Assembly (NCBI RefSeq): GCF_025583945.1
Contig: NZ_JAOEGU010000001.1
Coordinates: 229,191 to 293,190 of the forward strand
Reading direction: 5' to 3'
Length of the DNA: 64,000 nt
Source: Methylobacter psychrophilus
Lineage (GTDB): Bacteria > Pseudomonadota > Gammaproteobacteria > Methylococcales > Methylomonadaceae
In this document: positions 1 to 8,631 of the stretch, one piece after another
How the letters are laid out: every line of letters starts with the position of its first letter
Numbering within the stretch: the stretch's first letter is position 1
The notes under the pieces: generated by a model
Database searches by the model: none
The model's input: the letters and a program-made list of their open reading frames with translations, nothing else
What the model was told of the DNA's origin: nothing
Translations under genes and position numbers: made by a program

Positions 1-1671
1 GCCATAAATTATGATAAAGCACGCACTTGCGTTGAACTCTGTCGGTTTTCTTACAAAATGTATGCACAAACCGTTAAATTTCCATTTGATCCCTTTTTTG
101 AGGCAAACCAAAAGCACACTAATACTAAATTGAATATAACGCGTAATCGAATGATGGCACATATTCACGATGTTTTGGGAACACCATCAAATGACGATAG
201 GCGTAAGTTCGATCCCATTCAATATCGACTGGACGTACCGCCAAATCCTGGTCAAAGCGTAGTCTATCGTGGGGATATAAATAATAGCTATCTTGTATTT
301 GTACCTGGTACATGGGATAAAAAAATTGGCGAATATGCAGGTTTCGATCTCGAAGGTAATAAACTATTGCCATTACCAACGTCCTTAAGCTCTGGAAACT
401 GTAAGTGCGGCTATTTTCAGGGTCAGACAGGAATGACGGCTACTCATCCGAATTCGGGATGGACTTCATTTTTAGGTGCAGTAATTTATGATCCAACGAC
501 GAAAACCGCCTATATCGTTTTCAGGGGCAGTCGTAGCGGCAATGGTGCGCGGGCGGCAACAGGTGCGCAATTCAGGAGTAAAGGTAGTCCGGACTGGGTT
601 ACTGATATGAACCATTTAAAAGAGGCTGAACCTTTTAATCCAAATTTTGATTTCGGTGATCTAAATGGGCGTAATAAGGTTAAATTGGCGACTGGTTTTT
701 GGAAGGCCTATGTCAGTTCAAACAAATCAATGGAAGCGGCATTTAAATATGCGGTAAGCGGATGTGAAGTTAATACTGTCTGTGTAACCGGCCATAGTCT
801 GGGAGGCGGGTTAGCGCAGTGCGCCTATATTCATCTTTGTTGCTCTCCTCGTATAAAGAGCAGGTTAAATCTGAAAGCTACTGCGGTTGTTGAATGTTAT
901 CCAATTGCAGCACCGCCCGTTTGCCTGGGTGTAGAAACGCAGCACTGGATCAGTCGCAACGCCAATGCATCGAACGTACACCATTATTATTGCCCTTATG
1001 ATGCTGTCCATGCTTGCCATTTGGTTTTAAGTGGAATGGAATCGAAAGCATCTACAGTTTTAGGTTTAAGGCATCCGCTGACATCACCTTATCATTTTGG
1101 TAGTCAATTGGCTCTGAATAGTAATGCAACATTCCCTGCTGCCCATGAACCATCCACTATCTGGAAAGCCCTGTGGGATGATAAGTCTGTCCCCAAAGAA
1201 TTTTGGCAGCAAATTGATTTTGATATAGTTAACAGCCAAGTCAATAGTTCGTCCAGTACAGACCCGATTGATAAATCTACAATTCTTGACGCTATTAACC
1301 AGAGTTTCAACGCTGCTGATTTTAAGGAACGCGCTGAGCAATGGGCTGTTGGAATTACAGGTCATGGCGTTATGAATCGAGGTAATAACAAAAATACAGC
1401 TCTTGGCAGCATTTTTGATGTAAATAAAGAGTATTTTTCTGATTTTAAAAAAGAGAACGTTGCGCAACGGAAAACTGTTGTCGACAGTATTAATAAAAAT
1501 ATACATAACAACAGTAGTGATACCGCAGGGTGTGTTTACCATACATTGCTGATTGGGATTGGTATACAACGTTTGTTAAGAGATTTTCAGGGTGTTCCGC
1601 TTAAAGTACTTTTGCAGAATAACATACCCAAAGTGGATTTTTTTACACGCAGCAGAAGTAATACTATTTAA
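1..1671 (+). CDS. Class 3 lipase, possible T6SS phospholipase effector (5' end cut by window)
   Basis: The reading frame is open from base 1 of the window to the stop at 1669-1671, giving 556 visible residues. The first ATG, at 58, has no Shine-Dalgarno sequence, and the residues before it (YDKARTCVELCRFSYKMY) look like real protein, so the gene probably starts upstream. A nucleophile elbow GHSLGG puts the catalytic serine codon at 796-798. The motif and the preceding beta-strand resemble the class 3 lipase family. No signal peptide is visible. It lies directly upstream of tssH, tssM and tssJ on the same strand. Class 3 lipase folds occur among T6SS lipase effectors (Tle2-type), so an antibacterial phospholipase delivered by this system is a reasonable inference. 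No immunity gene was recognised. An intracellular lipase unrelated to the T6SS remains possible. Confidence 0.7.
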   Translation, partial: AINYDKARTCVELCRFSYKMYAQTVKFPFDPFFEANQKHTNTKLNITRNRMMAHIHDVLGTPSNDDRRKFDPIQYRLDVPPNPGQSVVYRGDINNSYLVFVPGTWDKKIGEYAGFDLEGNKLLPLPTSLSSGNCKCGYFQGQTGMTATHPNSGWTSFLGAVIYDPTTKTAYIVFRGSRSGNGARAATGAQFRSKGSPDWVTDMNHLKEAEPFNPNFDFGDLNGRNKVKLATGFWKAYVSSNKSMEAAFKYAVSGCEVNTVCVTGHSLGGGLAQCAYIHLCCSPRIKSRLNLKATAVVECYPIAAPPVCLGVETQHWISRNANASNVHHYYCPYDAVHACHLVLSGMESKASTVLGLRHPLTSPYHFGSQLALNSNATFPAAHEPSTIWKALWDDKSVPKEFWQQIDFDIVNSQVNSSSSTDPIDKSTILDAINQSFNAADFKERAEQWAVGITGHGVMNRGNNKNTALGSIFDVNKEYFSDFKKENVAQRKTVVDSINKNIHNNSSDTAGCVYHTLLIGIGIQRLLRDFQGVPLKVLLQNNIPKVDFFTRSRSNTI

Positions 1672-1829
1672 GTAGTCGTTTTATCGTACCCGATAAATAT
1701 CAGGAAGCCTGGTGGGGCAGGTAAACAGTTTCACCGTTTGCCTATGCTGAATATCTAACTATATTGATTTGCCAAGATTACTCTCGTCTGCTTTCAATGA
1801 CGCTAATTAATAAAACCAACAAGAAAATT

Positions 1830-4442
1830 ATGATCATCGAAAAATTTAACTTAAAAGCCCAAGAAGCTATCGAACGTGCCTGTCGTCTGGCGGTTGAAAA
1901 AGACCATAGCGTTGTCACTCCCTGGCATTTTTTATATGCCCTGTTGGAAGCAAAGAGCAGCATAGGGCGACAATATCTGGAACAGGCCAATATTGATTTG
2001 GTGACCTTGGATGCCACTGTGAGCGCCCATTTGATAGGGCAGCTCAAAGCGTTAAAAAATACCCAGCAAACACCGATTAATCGTGAGCTTGAAAGGGTGT
2101 TTATTTATGCCGAACAAGCGTCGACCCGTATGGGCGATAAATATATCGGCATTAATCACTTGTTGCTGGCTTTGTGGGAACTGGATGAATTGGTTACTGC
2201 CTTGACCGAGGCGGGCGGAAACAAGGCGGTGTTTACCCAAATACTGGATCAGGTGCCTCAGGGTGGTTACAGTAGTAAAGAGAGTTCCGGTGAATTTGAA
2301 TATCTGGCCAAGTATGCCCGCGATTTGACCGAAATGGCCAGGCAAGGCTTGCTTGATCCGGTGATTGGTCGTGTCGATGAAATTAATCTTGCGATTCAGG
2401 TGTTGTGTCGGCGGATTAAAAATAACCCCATCATTATTGGTGAACCTGGCGTTGGTAAAACGGCTATTGTCGAGGGCCTGGCGCAGCGAATTATTGCCGG
2501 TGACGTACCCAGGGATTTAATTGGTTGTTCGGTGTTGGCAGTAGACATGGGTTTGTTGGTCGCCGGTGCCAAATACCGGGGCGAATTTGAAGAACGTTTT
2601 AAGCGCCTGTTGCAGGAAATCGCCGATGCCGGAAATGTCATTATCTTTATTGACGAAATTCATAATTTGATCGGTGCCGGTAAGTCCGAAGGCTCAATGG
2701 ACGCCGCCAATCTTCTTAAACCGGCCTTGGCGAGGGGAGAGATACGTTGTATCGGTGCCACTACCAACGAGGAATACCGTAAACATTTTGAGAAAGACTC
2801 TGCTTTAAGTCGACGTTTTCAGGTGGTACGGATGGACGAGCCGGATGACGAAACGGCGTTGATGATTTTACGTGGCATTAAAGAAAAATACGAGATGCAT
2901 CATGGCATACGTATTACCGAAGCCGCTTTGCTTGCAGCAGTTCGTTTTTCCAGACGTTATATTGCTGACCGATTTTTGCCGGATAAAGCCATTGATCTTA
3001 TTGATCAGACCGCTGCCACCGTACGTATCGCTCTTTCCGCCAAGCCTGCCGAATTGGAAGCCCTGGATCGTCGCTTGGTCGGGCTGGAAATCGAATGGTA
3101 TTCATTGACCAATGAAGTGGATGAAACGCGTAAACAACAGTTACATAACGAACTGGTTGCACTGCGTGAAACCAGTGTGCAAATGACGGAACGTTGGGAG
3201 CGTGAAAAGCGGGCGATGACTGAAGTTCAAAGTACCCGTAAGTTGCTGGAAGAATCACGTCTGGAAATGGAGCAGAAAATTCGCGAGGAAGATTTTGTGC
3301 GTGTTGCCGAATTACAGCATAAGGTAATTCCGCAAGCAGAAAGGACGCTGGCAGAATATGCCGATATCGATACCACGGAAATTAATCCCCAGAAAAACTT
3401 TATTGATGAGCAGGATATCGCCGCTACGGTTGCAAGGTTGACCGGGATTCCGGTAGCAAAAATGCTCGATTCCGAACAGCAACGACTGTTGCAATTGGAA
3501 AGTCACCTGCGGGAGCGGGTGGTAGGACAGGAAGAAGCGGTTGCTGCGGTATCCAGAGCCATTCGACGTGCCCGTACCAATATTCAGGATGCCAATCGTC
3601 CACTCGGTTCTTTTTTGATGCTCGGCCCGACCGGTGTTGGTAAAACCGAATTGGCAAAAACTTTGGCGCAATTTCTGTTCAACGATGAGTCGGCGATGGT
3701 GCGTATTGATATGAGCGAATATATGGAGAAGCATTCGGTCGCCCGTCTCACCGGTGCGCCTCCAGGCTATGTCGGTTATGAGGAAGGTGGCGTACTAACC
3801 AATCAGGTACGGAGTAAACCCTACAGTGTTATTCTTTTTGATGAAGTGGAAAAGGCTCACCCTGATGTATTTAACCTGTTTTTGCAAGTACTGGACGAAG
3901 GTCGTTTGACGGACAGTCGTGGGCAGTTGGTTAGTTTTACCAATGCCCTGATTTTGATGACCTCCAATCTGGGCTCGGAGTTTATTGAACCGGTAGAAAC
4001 CGAAGAAGAGCAGCAACAGATGCAGACGCTAATCATGGATAAAGTACGTAGCCATTTTCGTCCTGAATTTCTTAACCGTCTTGATGATATTCTGATTTTT
4101 CGTCAACTGACCCTCGAAACCATGCGCCCCATCGCCGATATTCAACTACGGCGTTTGGCCAAGTGCCTGGAAGATCGCAACATTCGCCTCGATATAAATG
4201 ACGAAGCCTGCAATAGTTTGGCACAGTGGGGATTTAATCCTCTGTATGGTGCTCGTCCGCTAAAACGAGTTATTCAAACTCGGCTTCAAGATCCGCTTGC
4301 CGAACTGTTGCTTAAGGGAGAACTTTGCGATGGGCAGCAGATTGTCATCAGCATAACTGACGGGGAATTGGTATTTACCGGTACTGATCCGGAAAAAAAC
4401 CTGGATGACTCAGAGAACATTATTATAAAAGAGGAGGCTTAA
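1830..4442 (+). CDS. tssH: TssH-type AAA+ unfoldase, strongly ClpB-like
   Basis: This 870-residue protein is a Hsp100/Clp ATPase with a Clp N-domain (about residues 1-145), a first AAA module (Walker A GEPGVGKT at 204-211), a ClpB/ClpV coiled-coil M-domain (about 390-515) and a second AAA module (Walker A GPTGVGKT at 599-606, followed by the pore motif GYVGYEEGG). In a T6SS it would recycle the contracted sheath. Its second module reads like ClpB ([16 protein letters not shown]) more than like typical ClpV, so a ClpB paralogue recruited as TssH is likely. I chose ATG 1830, where Clp N-domain homology begins. The in-frame TTG at 1764 and ATG at 1797 would only add a non-homologous leader. The stop abuts the tssM start. 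Context, more than sequence, assigns it to the T6SS. Confidence 0.82.
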   Translation: MIIEKFNLKAQEAIERACRLAVEKDHSVVTPWHFLYALLEAKSSIGRQYLEQANIDLVTLDATVSAHLIGQLKALKNTQQTPINRELERVFIYAEQASTRMGDKYIGINHLLLALWELDELVTALTEAGGNKAVFTQILDQVPQGGYSSKESSGEFEYLAKYARDLTEMARQGLLDPVIGRVDEINLAIQVLCRRIKNNPIIIGEPGVGKTAIVEGLAQRIIAGDVPRDLIGCSVLAVDMGLLVAGAKYRGEFEERFKRLLQEIADAGNVIIFIDEIHNLIGAGKSEGSMDAANLLKPALARGEIRCIGATTNEEYRKHFEKDSALSRRFQVVRMDEPDDETALMILRGIKEKYEMHHGIRITEAALLAAVRFSRRYIADRFLPDKAIDLIDQTAATVRIALSAKPAELEALDRRLVGLEIEWYSLTNEVDETRKQQLHNELVALRETSVQMTERWEREKRAMTEVQSTRKLLEESRLEMEQKIREEDFVRVAELQHKVIPQAERTLAEYADIDTTEINPQKNFIDEQDIAATVARLTGIPVAKMLDSEQQRLLQLESHLRERVVGQEEAVAAVSRAIRRARTNIQDANRPLGSFLMLGPTGVGKTELAKTLAQFLFNDESAMVRIDMSEYMEKHSVARLTGAPPGYVGYEEGGVLTNQVRSKPYSVILFDEVEKAHPDVFNLFLQVLDEGRLTDSRGQLVSFTNALILMTSNLGSEFIEPVETEEEQQQMQTLIMDKVRSHFRPEFLNRLDDILIFRQLTLETMRPIADIQLRRLAKCLEDRNIRLDINDEACNSLAQWGFNPLYGARPLKRVIQTRLQDPLAELLLKGELCDGQQIVISITDGELVFTGTDPEKNLDDSENIIIKEEA

Positions 4443-7400
4443 ATGCCTTTAAACGCTTCAATGAACAAATTTGATACGGTGATTTCCGTACTAAGTTGGC
4501 TTGATTGGGTAGGCTTAGCGGTTGTACTTTTGTTGTCAGGCATTTTGGCATGGCTGATTTGGCAGCGAAAATATGCCAAAGGTGCCGGTAAACCAGCCAT
4601 TCAGGCAATTACTGTTCCGGTAAAGCTTTTATTAGCCTCCAATTGCTTATCAACGGTGTGGCGTGGTTTTGTCGGTGCCATTCCCTGGCGACTGCGTTCC
4701 GGAGCATTGAGTGTCCCGCTTTCTTTGGTCATCGGTGATGCAGGTTCAGGCAAGACCGGTATTATTGACCGATATGGACACTGGGAAGGACAAGATTTCC
4801 GCTTCCATCCCAGTGCTATTGATGATCCGTTATTACAAATTTATCTGGGTGATAAGTCTTTGGTGTTGGAGTTTTGTTCCTCACTACTGTATGACACGAG
4901 TTCTGCGGCTTATCATGCCATAAAGAAATTATGGCGACATCTGCCGCCGCGCCCTCAAGCGGTTATGGTGATTGATGCGACTACCTTGCTGACGCCAAAA
5001 ACTGAACTGCTGCGCCAATCAGGGCAAGCCTTATTCGGTAAGCTGCAAGCATTCGGTGAGCTTGAGCGCAAACCCTTACCGCTTATTCTTGCTCTGAGCC
5101 ACATGGAAAAAATCGAGGGCTTTGTAGAATTTTGCATTTTTTTGGAAGAGGCCGGCATCCCTTTGCAAATAGACTTTCCGCAAATGGACGGTATCAATCA
5201 GCTGGCGTCCTGCCTTGATGGTTTTCAACAACATTTACCTCGGGCACTTGTCACCCGTCCAGCCCAAGATTATCTTAAAATAGTTGCCTTTCTTAATACA
5301 GCTCCCCGTTTACTGGGTGTTTTGGTTGAGTTTTTGCGTGTGGCCGGCTTGGAACAAGGTCTGGCATCTCCTCCTGTCGTTCGACTTTGTCTGCTATCGG
5401 AACAGGTTAACAGCTTTGGCTGTCAGCCTTTCTCACTACATGCCGGTATTGTAGATAAACCACGATTGGCACTCAATGGCCATAGCAAAACCGCGCTTAT
5501 CTTGTTATTGGCAGGAGCGGCCTATTTAATAGTGTGCTATAGATATCAACAGGTTTTGCAAACTAAAATATATCAAGGCATTCAAACTATTTCTGCAACC
5601 CCGGTCGAACATTACGCAGAAAATATTGGTTCATTATTTTTTAATCCTGGTCAACCGTTAAGTGATAGGACTTTATTACTTTGGAGACCTCTTCAGCCTA
5701 CTTATTTCAAGAATGTCGATAATAACAGCAAGCATTTATTGATTGGTGAAATACGAAAATATTATTTATTACCCTTATTAAAACAAATCCAGTTTGAGCA
5801 AAATGCCACTTTTAAAACCAATAGACTCATCGGTTTATTATATAGTACATCGACTAATGAAATAGGTAAGCTTATATGGGCAAATCCGCAATTAAATCCG
5901 ATAGATATGGATAAGTACGGGGCACTTGTTAAAGACTATATAATGTACAATTCAGATACTGATGATTTGGATAATGCGTTAAATCAAATCACTTATACCC
6001 AGCAGTCATATGTTGATGACCATTTGCTATGGCTGATGCTGTTTCATAAATTTAAAGATATTCTGAAAAGACCGTTTGTTCAGGAAGCTGAATTTAAAGA
6101 GTTGCAACAAGAGTTGGTACCGTTTCTTGGTATTATTGATCAGCTGAACTTTTATAATCAGCAACCAGAAATTACCCAATGGTTGGTGCAACACACCAAT
6201 TTACGCAGAAATGCGAGAGCCGAATTTGACAACCAATCAGGATTGGACCAAAAGAGCATCGGTCAATTATTAGGCCTTGTCAGCAACCTCAAACTTAGCA
6301 ATACCGATAATTGTGATGTGACTCTATCTCTGAAAGAGTGCTTGGAGCTAATTCAAGAGTTGGCCAATGCTAAAACAGACACTACATCACCTGACATGGT
6401 TTTCAGTTTGGACGGCGAATATTTTTCGTTTACCCGGCAGCAATGGGTAGATTTAATCAAGCGTAGTCGTGTAATTATGAGGCTACGCAGCCTGATTAAC
6501 AATCACAGAAATTATGACGGCTGGGTGTTTTTTAATTCGCCTTCGACTTATACCGATGTGGAGATGAATTCTTCCAATAATGGTGGCATGTTGTTTGCCG
6601 GTAAGGCTCGTATTGACGGACGTTTGACTGCTGATGCTTTTGAGCAGTATGTTAAACCCGCAATAATGGGCTTGTCTGATATTGTCGCCAAACTACCTAT
6701 TGATGCCAATGAGAAAAAATATTTTGGCGATTTTGTAATAAAAAATTTGAGTACCTACTCCGATCGTTATGTTAGTTCTTATTTAAATTATTTTCGGCAA
6801 TTTCAGGTTCGTATTGATTCCACTTGGGGGCTGAATTATGTGCTTGATGATTTGCAACAGCCCAATTCCCAGTTATTGGAAACCTTGGTGCAGATAAAAA
6901 ACAACACGGCACTTAATTTACCTACCTCACCGAACTTTGAACCGCTGGCACAAAAACTTGCCGTATTTCGTTTTATTCAGCGTTTGATGGAAGAAAAAAA
7001 TGGCGTTTATCCGGAGTTTCAAAAATATCAATTGATGATGGCACAAATGCAATATGAGATAGATTCGACCGAACCTTATGTGCCAAAAAAATCTGATGAT
7101 AATGCGGCTTCCCTAAAGGGAGCTTTGACACCGATAGGGCGTGTGGCATGGGCAATGCGAGCCCACGAAGATGGCTCTTATTCAACGCTGGTAAAAAACT
7201 GGCTGCAAAATGCCGGCATCCTGAATAATTGGCAGCAGCCGTTTCTGGCTCCGGTACAAAAGGTCGAAGAATTTGGTACTGCCGAAATTAATCAGAATAT
7301 CGCCGGTATTTGGTCAGATATCTGGGATTCTAATGTCGCACCGTTATTGGTCAAATTTCCTTTTACACCTAATGCCGGTCGTGACCAGGAGTTAGCGATG

Positions 7401-8024
7401 GCTGATTTGGTTAAAATCTTCCATCCGAAACAGGGTATTTTCTGGGTTACCTTCCAGCAGTATCTGTCGCCTCTGGCCAGTCTTGGTAACGGGGTGTGGG
7501 TTAAGCGTCATGACTTATCGGACAGCGTGGTGTTACCTGCAAATTATTTGTATCGCCTTAACGCGGCACAACAGCTTACTGCTAATCTCTGGGATGGACA
7601 GGGTAATCCAAAACCACTTGAATTATCCGTTAAACCAGGATTGTTACCAACCTTCGATAGCAAGCAAATACCTCAGGCGCCATTGGTATCCTTATCTTAT
7701 TTGCGTAAAGGCGGAGTCTCCGTACTTGGTTTTAATCAACAGGCCGATTGGCAAAAATTATCACTGGAGTGGTGGATTTTGCAACCGGCCGAGGTGGGTA
7801 TGGAGTTTCGTAAAGATGCTGATCCGACTCAGGTCTACACGGATATTACCGTTGCTGATTCGCCCTGGAATTTTTTCCGGCTCTTACAGCAAGGTCAAGT
7901 CACGGGTAGTCAAAATTATCGGTGGAAACTTGCTCATCCTGATTTTCCGCAGCAACCTTTAAATCTTGAATTCTCATTTCAAGCCAATCCGTTGGCAATA
8001 TTCACTAATCTTGCCGGGAGCTAA
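4443..8024 (+). CDS. tssM: T6SS membrane-complex protein TssM (IcmF family)
   Basis: TssM is the inner-membrane scaffold of the T6SS envelope complex, spanning the periplasm to contact TssJ. This 1193-residue protein has an N-terminal membrane segment (about 20-40), a cytoplasmic P-loop domain (Walker A GDAGSGKT at 98-105), a second membrane segment (about 348-368) and a long periplasmic part. The C-terminus resembles the IcmF C-terminal region: a KFPFTP segment, then a lipid-facing end with FQANPLAIF. The ATG at 4443 follows the tssH stop without a gap, with GAGGAGG just upstream, so the two genes are translationally linked. TssJ follows after 3 bases. The predicted intact P-loop suggests an ATP-binding TssM; some family members lack one. 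Family TssM is usually about 1100-1300 residues, so length fits. Confidence 0.85.
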   Translation: MPLNASMNKFDTVISVLSWLDWVGLAVVLLLSGILAWLIWQRKYAKGAGKPAIQAITVPVKLLLASNCLSTVWRGFVGAIPWRLRSGALSVPLSLVIGDAGSGKTGIIDRYGHWEGQDFRFHPSAIDDPLLQIYLGDKSLVLEFCSSLLYDTSSAAYHAIKKLWRHLPPRPQAVMVIDATTLLTPKTELLRQSGQALFGKLQAFGELERKPLPLILALSHMEKIEGFVEFCIFLEEAGIPLQIDFPQMDGINQLASCLDGFQQHLPRALVTRPAQDYLKIVAFLNTAPRLLGVLVEFLRVAGLEQGLASPPVVRLCLLSEQVNSFGCQPFSLHAGIVDKPRLALNGHSKTALILLLAGAAYLIVCYRYQQVLQTKIYQGIQTISATPVEHYAENIGSLFFNPGQPLSDRTLLLWRPLQPTYFKNVDNNSKHLLIGEIRKYYLLPLLKQIQFEQNATFKTNRLIGLLYSTSTNEIGKLIWANPQLNPIDMDKYGALVKDYIMYNSDTDDLDNALNQITYTQQSYVDDHLLWLMLFHKFKDILKRPFVQEAEFKELQQELVPFLGIIDQLNFYNQQPEITQWLVQHTNLRRNARAEFDNQSGLDQKSIGQLLGLVSNLKLSNTDNCDVTLSLKECLELIQELANAKTDTTSPDMVFSLDGEYFSFTRQQWVDLIKRSRVIMRLRSLINNHRNYDGWVFFNSPSTYTDVEMNSSNNGGMLFAGKARIDGRLTADAFEQYVKPAIMGLSDIVAKLPIDANEKKYFGDFVIKNLSTYSDRYVSSYLNYFRQFQVRIDSTWGLNYVLDDLQQPNSQLLETLVQIKNNTALNLPTSPNFEPLAQKLAVFRFIQRLMEEKNGVYPEFQKYQLMMAQMQYEIDSTEPYVPKKSDDNAASLKGALTPIGRVAWAMRAHEDGSYSTLVKNWLQNAGILNNWQQPFLAPVQKVEEFGTAEINQNIAGIWSDIWDSNVAPLLVKFPFTPNAGRDQELAMADLVKIFHPKQGIFWVTFQQYLSPLASLGNGVWVKRHDLSDSVVLPANYLYRLNAAQQLTANLWDGQGNPKPLELSVKPGLLPTFDSKQIPQAPLVSLSYLRKGGVSVLGFNQQADWQKLSLEWWILQPAEVGMEFRKDADPTQVYTDITVADSPWNFFRLLQQGQVTGSQNYRWKLAHPDFPQQPLNLEFSFQANPLAIFTNLAGS

Positions 8025-8027
8025 GTC

Positions 8028-8486
8028 ATGATAGACTTTTTACTTTTGAAGGTTTTTCTGCCGCTGGCTGCGGCCATCTTGTTAGTTGCCTGTTCCAGTA
8101 CACCAAAGCCGCCACCACCGTTGGTTTTTGATGTCACAACGGCTACCCAGACCAACAATGGTGGGCTGTTTTATTTCGTCGTCCGTAGCGCCAATGAAAA
8201 GCAATTTATGCTGGAAACTTATCAGGATGTTGCCAATAAAGCCTTCTCTGATCCGCCCGATCAGGGTGTATTAGGTGTCTTTTCGGTGGTCCCTGGTACC
8301 CAACAAGAATACACCGTAAACCAACCGGCGCAGGGTACGGTAGCTTTGTATTTTTTGCTTACCAAGCCCGGTTCGCAATGGAAGAAGCTGTTTTCTGCGC
8401 CGCTAGAAGATAAATATAATATTAACTTAAAGGCCAATAGCCAAGTTGAGATTAACAAGGATAAACCTTGGTATTCTTGGTTTTAA
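8028..8486 (+). CDS. tssJ: T6SS outer-membrane lipoprotein TssJ
   Basis: A 152-residue lipoprotein: a hydrophobic leader ends in the lipobox LLVAC, with the lipidated cysteine at residue 22. Serine follows it, which favours outer-membrane sorting. The mature part is a short beta-rich domain containing FDVTTATQTN and a YFLLTKPG strand, matching TssJ/SciN size and layout. It would anchor the TssM arch in the outer membrane. It starts 3 bases after the tssM stop. The tssM-tssJ order and size are the main support; sequence similarity in this family is low. TssK and TssL, which usually accompany it, are not in the window and may lie to the left. Confidence 0.75.
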   Translation: MIDFLLLKVFLPLAAAILLVACSSTPKPPPPLVFDVTTATQTNNGGLFYFVVRSANEKQFMLETYQDVANKAFSDPPDQGVLGVFSVVPGTQQEYTVNQPAQGTVALYFLLTKPGSQWKKLFSAPLEDKYNINLKANSQVEINKDKPWYSWF

Positions 8487-8631
8487 TGGCCAAATGGCTA
8501 TTGCGCTGTAGCGTTCATTTATCTTATCAATTCGGGTTGTTAAGCTGCAGATAGTGCGATATTTATTTTTTGTAATCAAATTTTAATATGGAAATAGTGA
8601 TGATATATTTTATTTTTATTAAGGGGGGTTT

